Under the pieces are notes generated by a model that was not told the origin of the DNA, did not search any database, and saw only the letters and a list, made by a program, of their open reading frames with translations. Positions 51,712-59,810 of a stretch of DNA of 64,000 bases are shown here, piece by piece. The stretch lies in assembly GCF_900239935.1 (NCBI RefSeq), contig NZ_LT965928.1, positions 482,945 through 546,944 of the forward strand, written 5' to 3'. Every line of letters begins with the position of its first letter. Position 1 is the stretch's first letter. Both the position numbers and the translations under genes were made by a program. The DNA is from Pseudoalteromonas carrageenovora IAM 12662. GTDB lineage: Bacteria > Pseudomonadota > Gammaproteobacteria > Enterobacterales > Alteromonadaceae.

Positions 51712-54019
51712 TAGTTTACGAAACCGTATAACCATTTTATGTGTAGGCTTAGTGTTATTAACCACTTTGGTCAGTTTGCTCAGTTTTTGGTGGTCTACAA
51801 GTAAGTTTCAAGAAGAAAAAGTAAATCAAGATATTAATGTTGCACAAAGTGTTTATAAGCAATATCTAAAATCTAAAGAAAGCTTACTGCTGACGGCTGC
51901 AAAGGTGCTTACTTCCGACTTTGGCTTTAAGCAAGCGGTTGCTACGCGCGATGCGGGCACTATAAGTAGTGTGTTGTTTAACCATAGCCAGCGTATTGAT
52001 GCAGAGCTAATGTTACTGCTCGATTTGTCGGGCAAGTTAATTTCGGCTAATACTAACGAAGATGCTTTTGCACATAATTTACAACCACTAATGGAAGAGC
52101 TATTAAGTGCACCTGAAGAGTCGAGCTTTGTGGTTCTTAACAATGCGCTTTACCAGGTTATTTTACTGCCTGTTAGAGCACCGCGTACGGTAGCCTATAG
52201 TTTGGTGGGTTTTAAAATAGATGACGGTGTGGCTAATGAGCTAAAAAGCTTAACCTCAATGGATGTTAGTTTTATTGGCAGTGCTGATGAGATAGTTATT
52301 AGCTCTTTAGCAAAGCGACCAACCCCATTTGAACCTGTTTCTTATTTTAATACTGTTACTACAACACGCTTTTTTGGCGAGTATTTAGTGTATCGAAATT
52401 TAGATATAGAGCTGGCCTCGTTAGCGAGCCATCCAATTATTATTTTATTAAGTGCCGATTTAACACAAAGCTATACAGACTTCGAAAACCTGCTTTTTAC
52501 ACTCATTATTTTAGCTATTTTAACGATGTTTGTAGGGGTAATAACCAGTAGTTTATTTGCAAATAATTTAACCACACCGTTATCTCAGCTTTCTGTAATA
52601 GCTAAGCAATTTGCGCAAGGTAATTATAGCTTTGAGTTTAAAGGCAAAAAGCAAAGTACAGAAATAGCCACCTTAGTTGCCGCATTCGATAGCGTGGGTA
52701 ACGATATAAATGAGCGTGAGCAACAAATTAGCTTTCAGGCTCGCCATGATTCTCTTACCGGTTTTTATAATCGCTCGGCTATGCTTGAAGTACTTGATGA
52801 TGAGCTTGATGCCAAAGCCGAATACACGTTAGTTGCCATTGATATAAAAGGCCTGCGCCATATTAACGATAAACTAGGCCCACGTATTGGTGATGATTGC
52901 TTAAAAGCCGTGGCGTGTAGAATAAGCGAATTTTCAGATGAGTTAGGTGGTTTTCATGCCCGTATTGGTGGGGATGAATTTTTAACGGTATTTCCTACTG
53001 GTGCAGCTCGGGATCAAAAAAGTGGCATTGTAGGTTTAATGGCTCAATTGCAAGCTTGTTATACCATTCAAAAGCTAAAAATTAGCTTACGTTTTAGCGC
53101 AGGAATTGTGCAGTACCCTGCACAAGGGATGGCAAGTGACGATTTAATGCGCCGCGTACTTATTGCAGTAGAAAGCGCTGCTAGCAATCAAGAAAGCATT
53201 CACTATTATAAAAATGGCGAAGACGAAGCTCATCTAGAGCGATTAATTATGCTTGATGAGCTAAAACAAGCGATTAGCGATGACGATGGGCAGCTGTTTA
53301 TGACCTATCAGCCTAAATTACATATGGTTACCCAAAAAATAGATAAAGTAGAGTCACTTATTCGCTGGCAGCGTAAAGATGGCAGCTGGGTAAACCCTGA
53401 GTTATTTATTGATTTAGCCGAGCAGTCGGGGCTTATTGTTGAACTAACAGCTTGGGTAGTTAATACCGTGGTTTCTCAAGTTGCTGATTGGCAAAATAAA
53501 GGCATTAATTTACAAGCGGCTATTAACGTATCTGCACAAGATATTGCATTTCCGGGTTTTCATTCAGCGCTGGTGCGCACTCTTAAAAAGCATAACGTAG
53601 CGCCTAGTTTGATCACAATTGAGCTGACCGAACGCGATATGATCGAAAATGAAGAAAAAGGCATAAAAGCGCTACAAAATTTAAAAGAGGTTGGTGTAAA
53701 AATATCGCTTGATGATTATGGTGTGGGGCAAACATCGCTTGGGCGATTAAAAATGTTACCTATTGATGAGCTAAAATTAGATAAGTGCTTTATTTTAAAA
53801 CTAGATGAATCTCAAAAAGATCAATTTATAGTACAGTCATCAATTACGCTAGGTCATCAACTGGGGTTTTCGGTGGTAGCTGAGGGCGTAGAAACTTTAG
53901 ACTCATTAAATCTACTTAAAGAAATGAAATGTGATCATGCGCAAGGTTATTACCTAAGTAGACCTTTAAAAGCAGACCTATTAGAAGAGTGGCTAAAGGA
54001 ATATTATGAAAAGAATTAA
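51704..54019 (+). CDS. GGDEF-EAL membrane protein (c-di-GMP turnover)
   Basis: Dual-domain signalling enzyme of 771 residues. Helix 1 (about 9-29), a periplasmic Cache-like sensor, helix 2 (about 255-280), HAMP, then GGDEF (HARIGGDEFL, intact A-site) and EAL. The first EAL motif is changed to VESLIRW, but the other phosphodiesterase landmarks remain: IELTERDMIENEE, LDDYGVGQTSL, LKLDKCFIL, VAEGVET and HAQGYYLSRPL. Both activities may therefore be present, with reduced hydrolysis possible. ATG 51704 overlaps the previous gene; the next gene starts 14 bp inside its end. Confidence 0.9.
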   Translation: MTNSLRNRITILCVGLVLLTTLVSLLSFWWSTSKFQEEKVNQDINVAQSVYKQYLKSKESLLLTAAKVLTSDFGFKQAVATRDAGTISSVLFNHSQRIDAELMLLLDLSGKLISANTNEDAFAHNLQPLMEELLSAPEESSFVVLNNALYQVILLPVRAPRTVAYSLVGFKIDDGVANELKSLTSMDVSFIGSADEIVISSLAKRPTPFEPVSYFNTVTTTRFFGEYLVYRNLDIELASLASHPIIILLSADLTQSYTDFENLLFTLIILAILTMFVGVITSSLFANNLTTPLSQLSVIAKQFAQGNYSFEFKGKKQSTEIATLVAAFDSVGNDINEREQQISFQARHDSLTGFYNRSAMLEVLDDELDAKAEYTLVAIDIKGLRHINDKLGPRIGDDCLKAVACRISEFSDELGGFHARIGGDEFLTVFPTGAARDQKSGIVGLMAQLQACYTIQKLKISLRFSAGIVQYPAQGMASDDLMRRVLIAVESAASNQESIHYYKNGEDEAHLERLIMLDELKQAISDDDGQLFMTYQPKLHMVTQKIDKVESLIRWQRKDGSWVNPELFIDLAEQSGLIVELTAWVVNTVVSQVADWQNKGINLQAAINVSAQDIAFPGFHSALVRTLKKHNVAPSLITIELTERDMIENEEKGIKALQNLKEVGVKISLDDYGVGQTSLGRLKMLPIDELKLDKCFILKLDESQKDQFIVQSSITLGHQLGFSVVAEGVETLDSLNLLKEMKCDHAQGYYLSRPLKADLLEEWLKEYYEKN

Positions 54020-54839
54020 GTGTTTATTGGCAGGATTGCTTTTAACGACTAGTTTTTCTAGCCTAGCGAGTAATGGAAAGCTATTAGCCACACCGGGTGT
54101 TTCTCAAATTGAAGGCAGTGGTGGCGGTGGTATTGTTCCGTGGGCACAACTAGCCGGTTACGCAAGCGAAGATGAGTTTTCTGTAAATGGTTTTTGTAGC
54201 CGTGCAGATGTAACTGATTACACTCTTGATGTGTGCGGTGCACAACTTAATCTATTTAATAGAATAGAGCTTAGCTATGCTCAGCAACGATTTGATGTAC
54301 CCGCGCTTGATACCGAAATAGAGCAATCTATCACGGGTGCTAAAATTCGTTTATACGGTGATATAGTTTACAGCGATTGGCCACAATTAAGCTTAGGTTT
54401 ACAGCATAAATCGCTTGATGATGGCGCAGTAGCAACACTTGTAGGTGCACAAGATACTAGCGGAACTGATTATTACTTAGCGGCAAGTAAATTACATTTA
54501 GGCGCTATTGCGGGCTATAACTGGTTTTGGAATGTAACCACACGCTATAGCGAAGCTAATCAACTTGGTTTACTTGGTTATGGTGGGTCAAATGGTAGCG
54601 GTAAAGTGTTATTTGAAGGCAGCACCGCACTATTTTTTAGCCGTGAAGTGGCTGTAGGTATTGAGTATCGCCAAAAAAATAATAACCTTAATTTAGGCGA
54701 GCAAGACTGGAAAGATCTGTTTGTAGCCTGGATGCCCAATAAACATGTGAGTGTGACAGCGGCATACCTTGATTTAGGTAGTATTGCTGGTGCGGACGAT
54801 CAAACGGGCTGGTATTTATCGGTTACAGGGTATTGGTAA
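54006..54839 (+). CDS. DUF3034 outer-membrane-type protein
   Basis: Secreted protein of 277 residues (signal peptide LLAGLLLTTSFSSLAS). The N-terminal GSGGGGIVPWAQLAGYAS, and strands with alternating hydrophobic residues ending in WYLSVTGYW (a terminal aromatic), are typical of DUF3034 and suggest an outer-membrane barrel. Two Cys are in NGFCSRADVTDYTLDVCGAQL. Start and end overlap its neighbours (14 bp and TAATG), so the operon is coupled. Function unknown. Confidence 0.83.
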   Translation: MKRIKCLLAGLLLTTSFSSLASNGKLLATPGVSQIEGSGGGGIVPWAQLAGYASEDEFSVNGFCSRADVTDYTLDVCGAQLNLFNRIELSYAQQRFDVPALDTEIEQSITGAKIRLYGDIVYSDWPQLSLGLQHKSLDDGAVATLVGAQDTSGTDYYLAASKLHLGAIAGYNWFWNVTTRYSEANQLGLLGYGGSNGSGKVLFEGSTALFFSREVAVGIEYRQKNNNLNLGEQDWKDLFVAWMPNKHVSVTAAYLDLGSIAGADDQTGWYLSVTGYW

Positions 54840-55258
54840 TGAAAAGCGTCGCTATTTTTTTTATATGTATAATTTTACTAAACGGGTGTTCAAGCTCTAC
54901 GCAGCTATCGCTTTATCAAAAGCTAGATGGCAAAGCCGGTTTGGCTCGAATAGTTGACAGCTTTATTTATCAAATAGGTAATGACGAGCAAGTTATACAC
55001 TACTTTGAGCACAGTAATATAGCGCATTTTAGGCAAGGGTTTATTACGCATATATGTATGTTAGTAGAAGGCCCATGTGAATACGATGGCGACTCTATGG
55101 TGGCAATTCATACGGGTATGCATATAACGGAAAAAGACTTTAATCATGTAGTCGATTTACTAATAAATGCTATGAATGAGCAAAATATAAACCATAATTT
55201 ACAAAATGAGATTCTTTCTCGAATGGCCCCTTTACGCAGTGAAATTATAAAAATATAG
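54839..55258 (+). CDS. Truncated haemoglobin (group 1-like), predicted lipoprotein
   Basis: Globin-like protein of 139 residues. The N-terminus is a lipoprotein signal (FFICIILLNGC, Cys at about 17), unusual for truncated haemoglobins. LYQKLDGKAGLARIVDSFI is the group 1 helix-A/B start, and MHITEKDFNHVVDLL carries the likely proximal His region. ATG 54839 overlaps the preceding stop. As an anchored, periplasm-facing globin after a cupredoxin and a GGDEF-EAL gene, it may sense oxygen or NO. This is an inference from context. Confidence 0.8.
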   Translation: MKSVAIFFICIILLNGCSSSTQLSLYQKLDGKAGLARIVDSFIYQIGNDEQVIHYFEHSNIAHFRQGFITHICMLVEGPCEYDGDSMVAIHTGMHITEKDFNHVVDLLINAMNEQNINHNLQNEILSRMAPLRSEIIKI

Positions 55259-55321
55259 GTACTTGGTTTTTGTTATGCCATTTTCGAGGTAGAATATAAA
55301 TAAAAATAATAGTGATTAAAT

Positions 55322-56386
55322 ATGAATGTAATTTTTGACACACAAAGCCTTTATTACCTACCTCAATATGTTCCTGTTTTTAAAAAACTCTCCGAGAAAG
55401 GCATCAAAAGTAAATTTGTATTTTATAAAAATAGCCATAAGCATTTAATCCAACGTGTTATAGATGATTATAATCTAGATCATATATGGGTTGATGATCA
55501 GCTCCAGGCGATGGATTTTTATGAGCAAGAAAAGGCTGATTGGGTCTTTTTTGCGAATTCCTTTAGTTACTTAGAACGATTACATAAAGTGTCTAAAAGT
55601 GCACAGCTTGGGCATGGGATTGGTCCTAAATCAAGTTATTACACTAAATCAAACAAAGCGATGACAGTTAGGTTTGTTGAGGGTGCATACAGACTTGCTC
55701 GTTTAGAGTCTATGTACCCTGATGATAAATTTATTGACGTAGGCTTTTGTAAATTAGACCCTATTTTTAACAATGAAAAAATTGATGGCGCTTTAGAACT
55801 TAATAACTTTAGTGATGAAAAACAAACACTTCTCTATGCTCCAACCTTTTATCCGAGTAGTTTAGAGTTATTTCCTAAAAATTGGCCGGAACATTTTGGC
55901 AATTACAACATCTTAATAAAACCTCACTATTTTTCTATTAGTAAAGAACGTTATAAAAAGCACGTGAAATTGCTCGAGCATTGGGCTACATATCCAAATG
56001 TATATTTGGCAAAAGTAGAAGATTATTCTTTAGTGCCCTTTTTAGATAAAGCTGATTTATTAATCAGTGATGCTTCGTCTGCTTTATTTGAATTTGCTTT
56101 GTTAAACAAGCCCGTTATTTGGTGTGACTTTTTAAAGTTAAGATGGGGCTACAGAGGAATATTCTCATATCGATTTAAAAAGCGAATGGATCGCGATTAT
56201 GGTGAATATGCCAATTTGGCCGTACATGCTAAAAAGTATAAAGGTTTGAAAAAAATAGTAGAGCAACAACTCGCTGAACCCGAGAGTTTAGCTAATATCA
56301 GGTTGTCTTTATCTGAAAAGCTAGCCGGAAAAGTTGACGGTAAGGCCAGTCAGAGAATCGTACAATACCTGATGGAAAATAATTAA
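55322..56386 (+). CDS. CDP-glycerol glycerophosphotransferase-family protein
   Basis: TagB/TagF-like transferase of 354 residues. The second domain begins LLYAPTFYPSSLELF; ILIKPHYFSIS supplies the catalytic-type HY region in place of HPK, and ADLLISDASSALFEFALLNKPVIWCDF is the D-A-S-S donor motif. It is 76 bp before the tagD-like gene, the enzyme that would make its CDP-glycerol donor. The product may be a glycerol-phosphate decoration of LPS or capsule. It is separated from the globin operon by a short AT-rich space. Confidence 0.82.
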   Translation: MNVIFDTQSLYYLPQYVPVFKKLSEKGIKSKFVFYKNSHKHLIQRVIDDYNLDHIWVDDQLQAMDFYEQEKADWVFFANSFSYLERLHKVSKSAQLGHGIGPKSSYYTKSNKAMTVRFVEGAYRLARLESMYPDDKFIDVGFCKLDPIFNNEKIDGALELNNFSDEKQTLLYAPTFYPSSLELFPKNWPEHFGNYNILIKPHYFSISKERYKKHVKLLEHWATYPNVYLAKVEDYSLVPFLDKADLLISDASSALFEFALLNKPVIWCDFLKLRWGYRGIFSYRFKKRMDRDYGEYANLAVHAKKYKGLKKIVEQQLAEPESLANIRLSLSEKLAGKVDGKASQRIVQYLMENN

Positions 56387-56462
56387 TTATTACAATCAAA
56401 GTTCGGACGTAATTAAATTTATAAAAGGACTTAAAACTCAGATAATAACTAGGTTTTTATAA

Positions 56463-56888
56463 ATGAAAAAAATTGGATATACCACGGGTGTTTTTGACCT
56501 ATTTCATATTGGTCATTTAAATATTCTAAAAAGAGCCAAACTAGAGTGTGACTATTTAATTGTAGGTGTAACTACAGATGAATTAAGTATGTCGGCTAAA
56601 AATAAAGAGCCAGTTATTCCTTTTCAAGAACGTATGGAAATAGTTGAAGCTATAAAATTTGTAGATGAGGTTGTCCCTCAGGTTAATTACGACAAAGAAG
56701 AAGCTTGGAACAATTTAAAGTTTGATAAAATGTTTGTAGGTGATGATTGGAAAGGGACTGAAAAATGGAAAAAAATAGAAGCAGATTTTGCTAAGTTCAA
56801 TGTTGAAATTTGTTATTTTTCTTACACCTCACATACATCAAGTACTAAGTTGCGTAACGTTTTAGATAAAATTGAACAAAAAAAATAA
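56463..56888 (+). CDS. Glycerol-3-phosphate cytidylyltransferase-like (TagD)
   Basis: Cytidylyltransferase of 141 residues. GVFDLFHIGHLNILKRAK (9-26) is the H-x-G-H nucleotide-binding motif, GVTTDELSM follows, and YTSHTSSTKLRNVL matches the ISSTxxR signature. It should make CDP-glycerol, or a related CDP-polyol, from CTP, as donor for the neighbouring transferase. The pair is a Gram-positive-style module found also in some Gram-negative capsules. The sulfurtransferase gene begins 1 base after its stop. Confidence 0.87.
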   Translation: MKKIGYTTGVFDLFHIGHLNILKRAKLECDYLIVGVTTDELSMSAKNKEPVIPFQERMEIVEAIKFVDEVVPQVNYDKEEAWNNLKFDKMFVGDDWKGTEKWKKIEADFAKFNVEICYFSYTSHTSSTKLRNVLDKIEQKK

Positions 56889-56889
56889 A

Positions 56890-57732
56890 ATGAAAAACTT
56901 AATTACCTGCCAGCAGCTACATGAACAACTTGATGATCCTGCATTAATTATTTTTGATGCAGGCATGTTGCGCCCCGGTGTTTTAGGGACTTATAAAGTA
57001 GATAAAGTACTGCCAGGAGCACAGCGTTTTGATATTAAAACCGAGCTTGCAGATACTACCAGCGCTATACCTAACACCCTATGCAGCAGTGAGCAGTTAA
57101 CTCAAGTAATGCAAAAAGCAGGAGTAAATGACGATTCGTTTATAGTTGTTTATGAACAAGATGATTTATTTAGTGCTGCTAGAGCGTGGTGGATGCTAAA
57201 GGCTATGGGCTTTGATAATGTCAAAGTGCTCAGCGGTGGCTTAAAAAAATGGCTTAAATGCGGTTACAGCACCCAAAGCGCTTATCGTATTCCAACAAAG
57301 AAAGGTAACTTTGTTGCTAATTTAGCACCGGGTTATTTTATTGATCAGCAGCAAGTGCTTCACAGCATAGATGATACAAGTACGTTAATGTTAGATGCAC
57401 GTGCCTATAAGCGCTTTACGGGTGAAGACCCCGAGCCTAGAAAGGGAATGCGAAGCGGTCATATTCCTAATAGTTGCTCATTGGCGTTCACCGATTTATT
57501 AAATGAAGGTGAGTCTAAACCTATTGATGAACTCAAGGCTAAATTTAATGAAGTAGCCGGAGATACTCAACAACTCCAATTTAGTTGTGGCTCAGGTATT
57601 ACAGCCTGTGTATTAGCACTGCTTGCTGTAGAATGTGGATATAGCAATTTAAGTGTTTACGACGGTTCGTGGAGCGAATGGGGAGCAAGTGATTCACTGC
57701 CAATTGCAACGGGTAGTATTAAATTGCTGTAG
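56890..57732 (+). CDS. 3-mercaptopyruvate/thiosulfate sulfurtransferase
   Basis: Two-rhodanese-domain sulfurtransferase of 280 residues. The catalytic loop CGSGITAC in FSCGSGITACVLALL (about 233) matches the CGSGVTA motif of mercaptopyruvate sulfurtransferases rather than CRKGVT of rhodaneses. EDPEPRKGMRSGHIPNS and VVYEQDDLFSAARAWWMLKAMGFDNVKVLSGG are typical of the two domains. ATG 56890 is chosen over the in-frame TTG 56872. Closely follows the tagD-like gene but is probably unrelated in function. Confidence 0.9.
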   Translation: MKNLITCQQLHEQLDDPALIIFDAGMLRPGVLGTYKVDKVLPGAQRFDIKTELADTTSAIPNTLCSSEQLTQVMQKAGVNDDSFIVVYEQDDLFSAARAWWMLKAMGFDNVKVLSGGLKKWLKCGYSTQSAYRIPTKKGNFVANLAPGYFIDQQQVLHSIDDTSTLMLDARAYKRFTGEDPEPRKGMRSGHIPNSCSLAFTDLLNEGESKPIDELKAKFNEVAGDTQQLQFSCGSGITACVLALLAVECGYSNLSVYDGSWSEWGASDSLPIATGSIKLL

Positions 57733-57781
57733 ATGCAATGCACGCTCTTATAAAAGGGTCGTTTTAATTAATCGGCTCTTT

Positions 57782-58141
57782 CTATTTTTTATAGCCATAT
57801 GGGCAGTTTTTACAGCCATTTTTACAGCACGTCCCGCGTTTTAAAAAAAACCACTTACTGAATACCATGTAGCCATTTTGCATGGTGTAATCTAGCCCTT
57901 CTATTAAATTGTCATTACCTCTAAACTTTTTAGCAAATTCAATTTGAGCTTTAATTGGTTGGGTATAAATACTTTCCAAATAAACATTAATTTTACTAAG
58001 CGTACAGCGAGTGCATAAACAGCTTGTTGCACTGCTATCTAGCGGTAAAATAGCGGGTAACTGGTTACACCAACATGCGGTTATATCACTTACATTACAG
58101 TTAAGCGCTGTATTACATTGGCTGCAGTTTATTTGAGTCAT
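57782..58141 (-). CDS. Cysteine-rich CWC / DUF5522 protein
   Basis: Small protein of 119 residues starting at Met 58141 (MTQINCSQCNTAL). The N-terminal part has C-x2-C and CWC motifs with a further C-x-C-x2-C. The C-terminal part YMVFSKWFFLKRGTCCKNGCKNCPYGYKK is the DUF5522 signature with a CC..C..C cluster. Both suggest Zn or Fe-S binding. The longer frame to 58276 has a hydrophobic stretch and overlaps the next gene, so I rejected it. The gene is divergent from 58185. Function unknown. Confidence 0.75.
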   Translation of the reverse strand: MTQINCSQCNTALNCNVSDITACWCNQLPAILPLDSSATSCLCTRCTLSKINVYLESIYTQPIKAQIEFAKKFRGNDNLIEGLDYTMQNGYMVFSKWFFLKRGTCCKNGCKNCPYGYKK

Positions 58142-58184
58142 TTTAGGTCTTATTAACAGTAGAGCAGCAAGAATAACAAATATT

Positions 58185-58511
58185 ATGAATATACAAAAAG
58201 CATTGGCTGAATTTATTACATTTGGCGAGCAAAGAGATAGCGCCATTAGTGTGATTGTTTCAAGCTCTTCGAACAATCAAACCTATCTGTACACACTCAC
58301 AAAACCTATACTAATTGACGTACTTACGCGTTGTTTAAATAAAGAAATTGATATTGACGATTTGGAGCTGTGGGCAAATGTGATTGAATCGCGAGATGAT
58401 TTAAATTGCGCCGAGTTTGAAGGCGTGATTTATGCGCTAAGCAATAGCGAGCAAATGGGAGAGCTTAGCCACAAAAAGCTCGAACAATTACTGGCATTAT
58501 TGAAGGACTAG
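58185..58511 (+). CDS. Conserved hypothetical protein
   Basis: A 108-residue soluble, acidic protein (LNKEIDIDDLELWANVIESRDDLNCAEFEGVIYALSNSEQMG) with no signal or membrane segment. It has an ATG start 44 bp from the divergent CWC gene and a clean stop. The helical Asp/Glu-rich composition resembles small hypothetical proteins of marine gammaproteobacteria. No function can be assigned. Confidence 0.65.
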   Translation: MNIQKALAEFITFGEQRDSAISVIVSSSSNNQTYLYTLTKPILIDVLTRCLNKEIDIDDLELWANVIESRDDLNCAEFEGVIYALSNSEQMGELSHKKLEQLLALLKD

Positions 58512-58572
58512 ATATTTAGGCTGACTCTCATTTTTAGATGCGAATCTACTGCGATTATATGTAACGAATAAA

Positions 58573-58612
58573 TAAAAAAGCCGCATTTAAATTAAATGTG
58601 GCTTAGTATTTT
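58573..58612. terminator. Bidirectional terminator between 58185 gene and fbp
   Basis: AGCCGCATTTAA and TTAAATGTGGCT form a near-perfect stem (one wobble), flanked by AAAAAA on the left (a T-run for minus-strand transcripts) and a TATTTTTT tail on the right. Confidence 0.8.
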
Positions 58613-58614
58613 TT

Positions 58615-58683
58615 GACAACTGACAACTGACAACTGACAACTGACAACTGACAACTGACAACTGACAACTGACAACTGACAAC
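58615..58683. repeat. Heptanucleotide array, CTGACAA x about 10
   Basis: Nearly perfect tandem ACAACTG/CTGACAA units ending 5 bp from the fbp stop. Read on the fbp strand it is GTTGTCA, the same unit as after the peroxiredoxin and DUF2884 genes. Confidence 0.92.
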
Positions 58684-58687
58684 GTGT

Positions 58688-59656
58688 TTACTTATGATAT
58701 CTCAAGCACGTTTCTACTTCGTTTTTAGAACCTAAAATAACCGCTACACGCTGGTGGATGGCATCTGGTTGTATATCCATAATGCGCTCGGTACCTGTTG
58801 AGGCTATTCCACCGGCTTGCTCTACAAGCATAGCCATTGGGTTTGCTTCGTAAAGTAAGCGTAATTTATTTGGTTTATTTGGATCTTTAGTATCTGTAGG
58901 GTAAGTAAATAAACCACCACGGCTAAGTACACGGTGCACGTCGCCCACCATGGCTGCAATCCAGCGCATATTAAAGTTTTTAGCGCGCGGGCCTGTATCG
59001 CCTTCTAACAAATCATTTATGTAGTTTTGCATAGCGCTCTGCCAATGGCGCTGGTTTGACGCATTAATGGCAAATTCGTTGGTATCGGCAGGTATTGTGG
59101 CAAAGTCTTCTGTTAGTAAAAAACTACCTTGGGTTTTATCAAGGGTAAACATGCGTGTGCCTTTACCTGTTGTAAGGGCAAGCATAGTTGATGGGCCGTA
59201 AAGTACATAGCCTGCTGCAACTTGCTTGTGGCCTGGCTGCATAAATATGCTTTGATCTGCAGCATCTGAGCCTTCAGGCGCTTCCATAATCGAAAATATA
59301 GTACCAACCAGCGAGTTTATATCGGTGTTTGATGAGCCATCAAGTGGGTCAAATGCAACAATGTATTTAGCGTCTTGATTACCGGCAACAGTGTAATCTT
59401 CTTCTTCAGAGGCAATTGCTTTAACTGTGCCTGATTCCAGTAAAATATCTTTTAATAGCTGATTAGATAGCACATCGAGCTTTTTTTGAGTTTCGCCTTG
59501 AATGTTTTCATCAAGGGTTGAGCCTAACACGCCTGAAAGTGCGCCTTGGCCAACACGAAACGAAATTTCTTTACATGCCGCTAAAATGGTTCTAATTAAC
59601 GACAAAAGTTCTCTTGGGCAACCGTCTTCTAGTAATACTGGAGGGAGTCTTCGCAT
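58688..59656 (-). CDS. fbp: Class 1 fructose-1,6-bisphosphatase
   Basis: Gluconeogenic enzyme hydrolysing fructose-1,6-bisphosphate; 322 residues (E. coli Fbp 332). The metal and substrate motifs are [31 protein letters not shown] and the [12 protein letters not shown] loop, with [24 protein letters not shown] and [13 protein letters not shown] downstream. A 155-bp divergent space separates it from the metalloprotease gene. A heptamer array and a bidirectional hairpin follow the stop. Confidence 0.94.
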   Translation of the reverse strand: MRRLPPVLLEDGCPRELLSLIRTILAACKEISFRVGQGALSGVLGSTLDENIQGETQKKLDVLSNQLLKDILLESGTVKAIASEEEDYTVAGNQDAKYIVAFDPLDGSSNTDINSLVGTIFSIMEAPEGSDAADQSIFMQPGHKQVAAGYVLYGPSTMLALTTGKGTRMFTLDKTQGSFLLTEDFATIPADTNEFAINASNQRHWQSAMQNYINDLLEGDTGPRAKNFNMRWIAAMVGDVHRVLSRGGLFTYPTDTKDPNKPNKLRLLYEANPMAMLVEQAGGIASTGTERIMDIQPDAIHQRVAVILGSKNEVETCLRYHK

Positions 59657-59810
59657 TATATTTTCCTGATAACGTGTACTAGCTAATCATAATGTGAGAG
59701 AGATTAACTTAGTGCGCTGAATTTCGTCTTAAATAACTGTATTGTTTAAATAGCGCCCTATAATGGGACCACCTAATCATACTTAAAACGCCAATAACAA
59801 AGATAAGATT

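Noticed and set aside
58142..58276. N-terminal extension of the CWC/DUF5522 gene with a hydrophobic segment
   Set aside because: It overlaps the divergent 58185 gene and precedes the conserved start MTQINCSQC.
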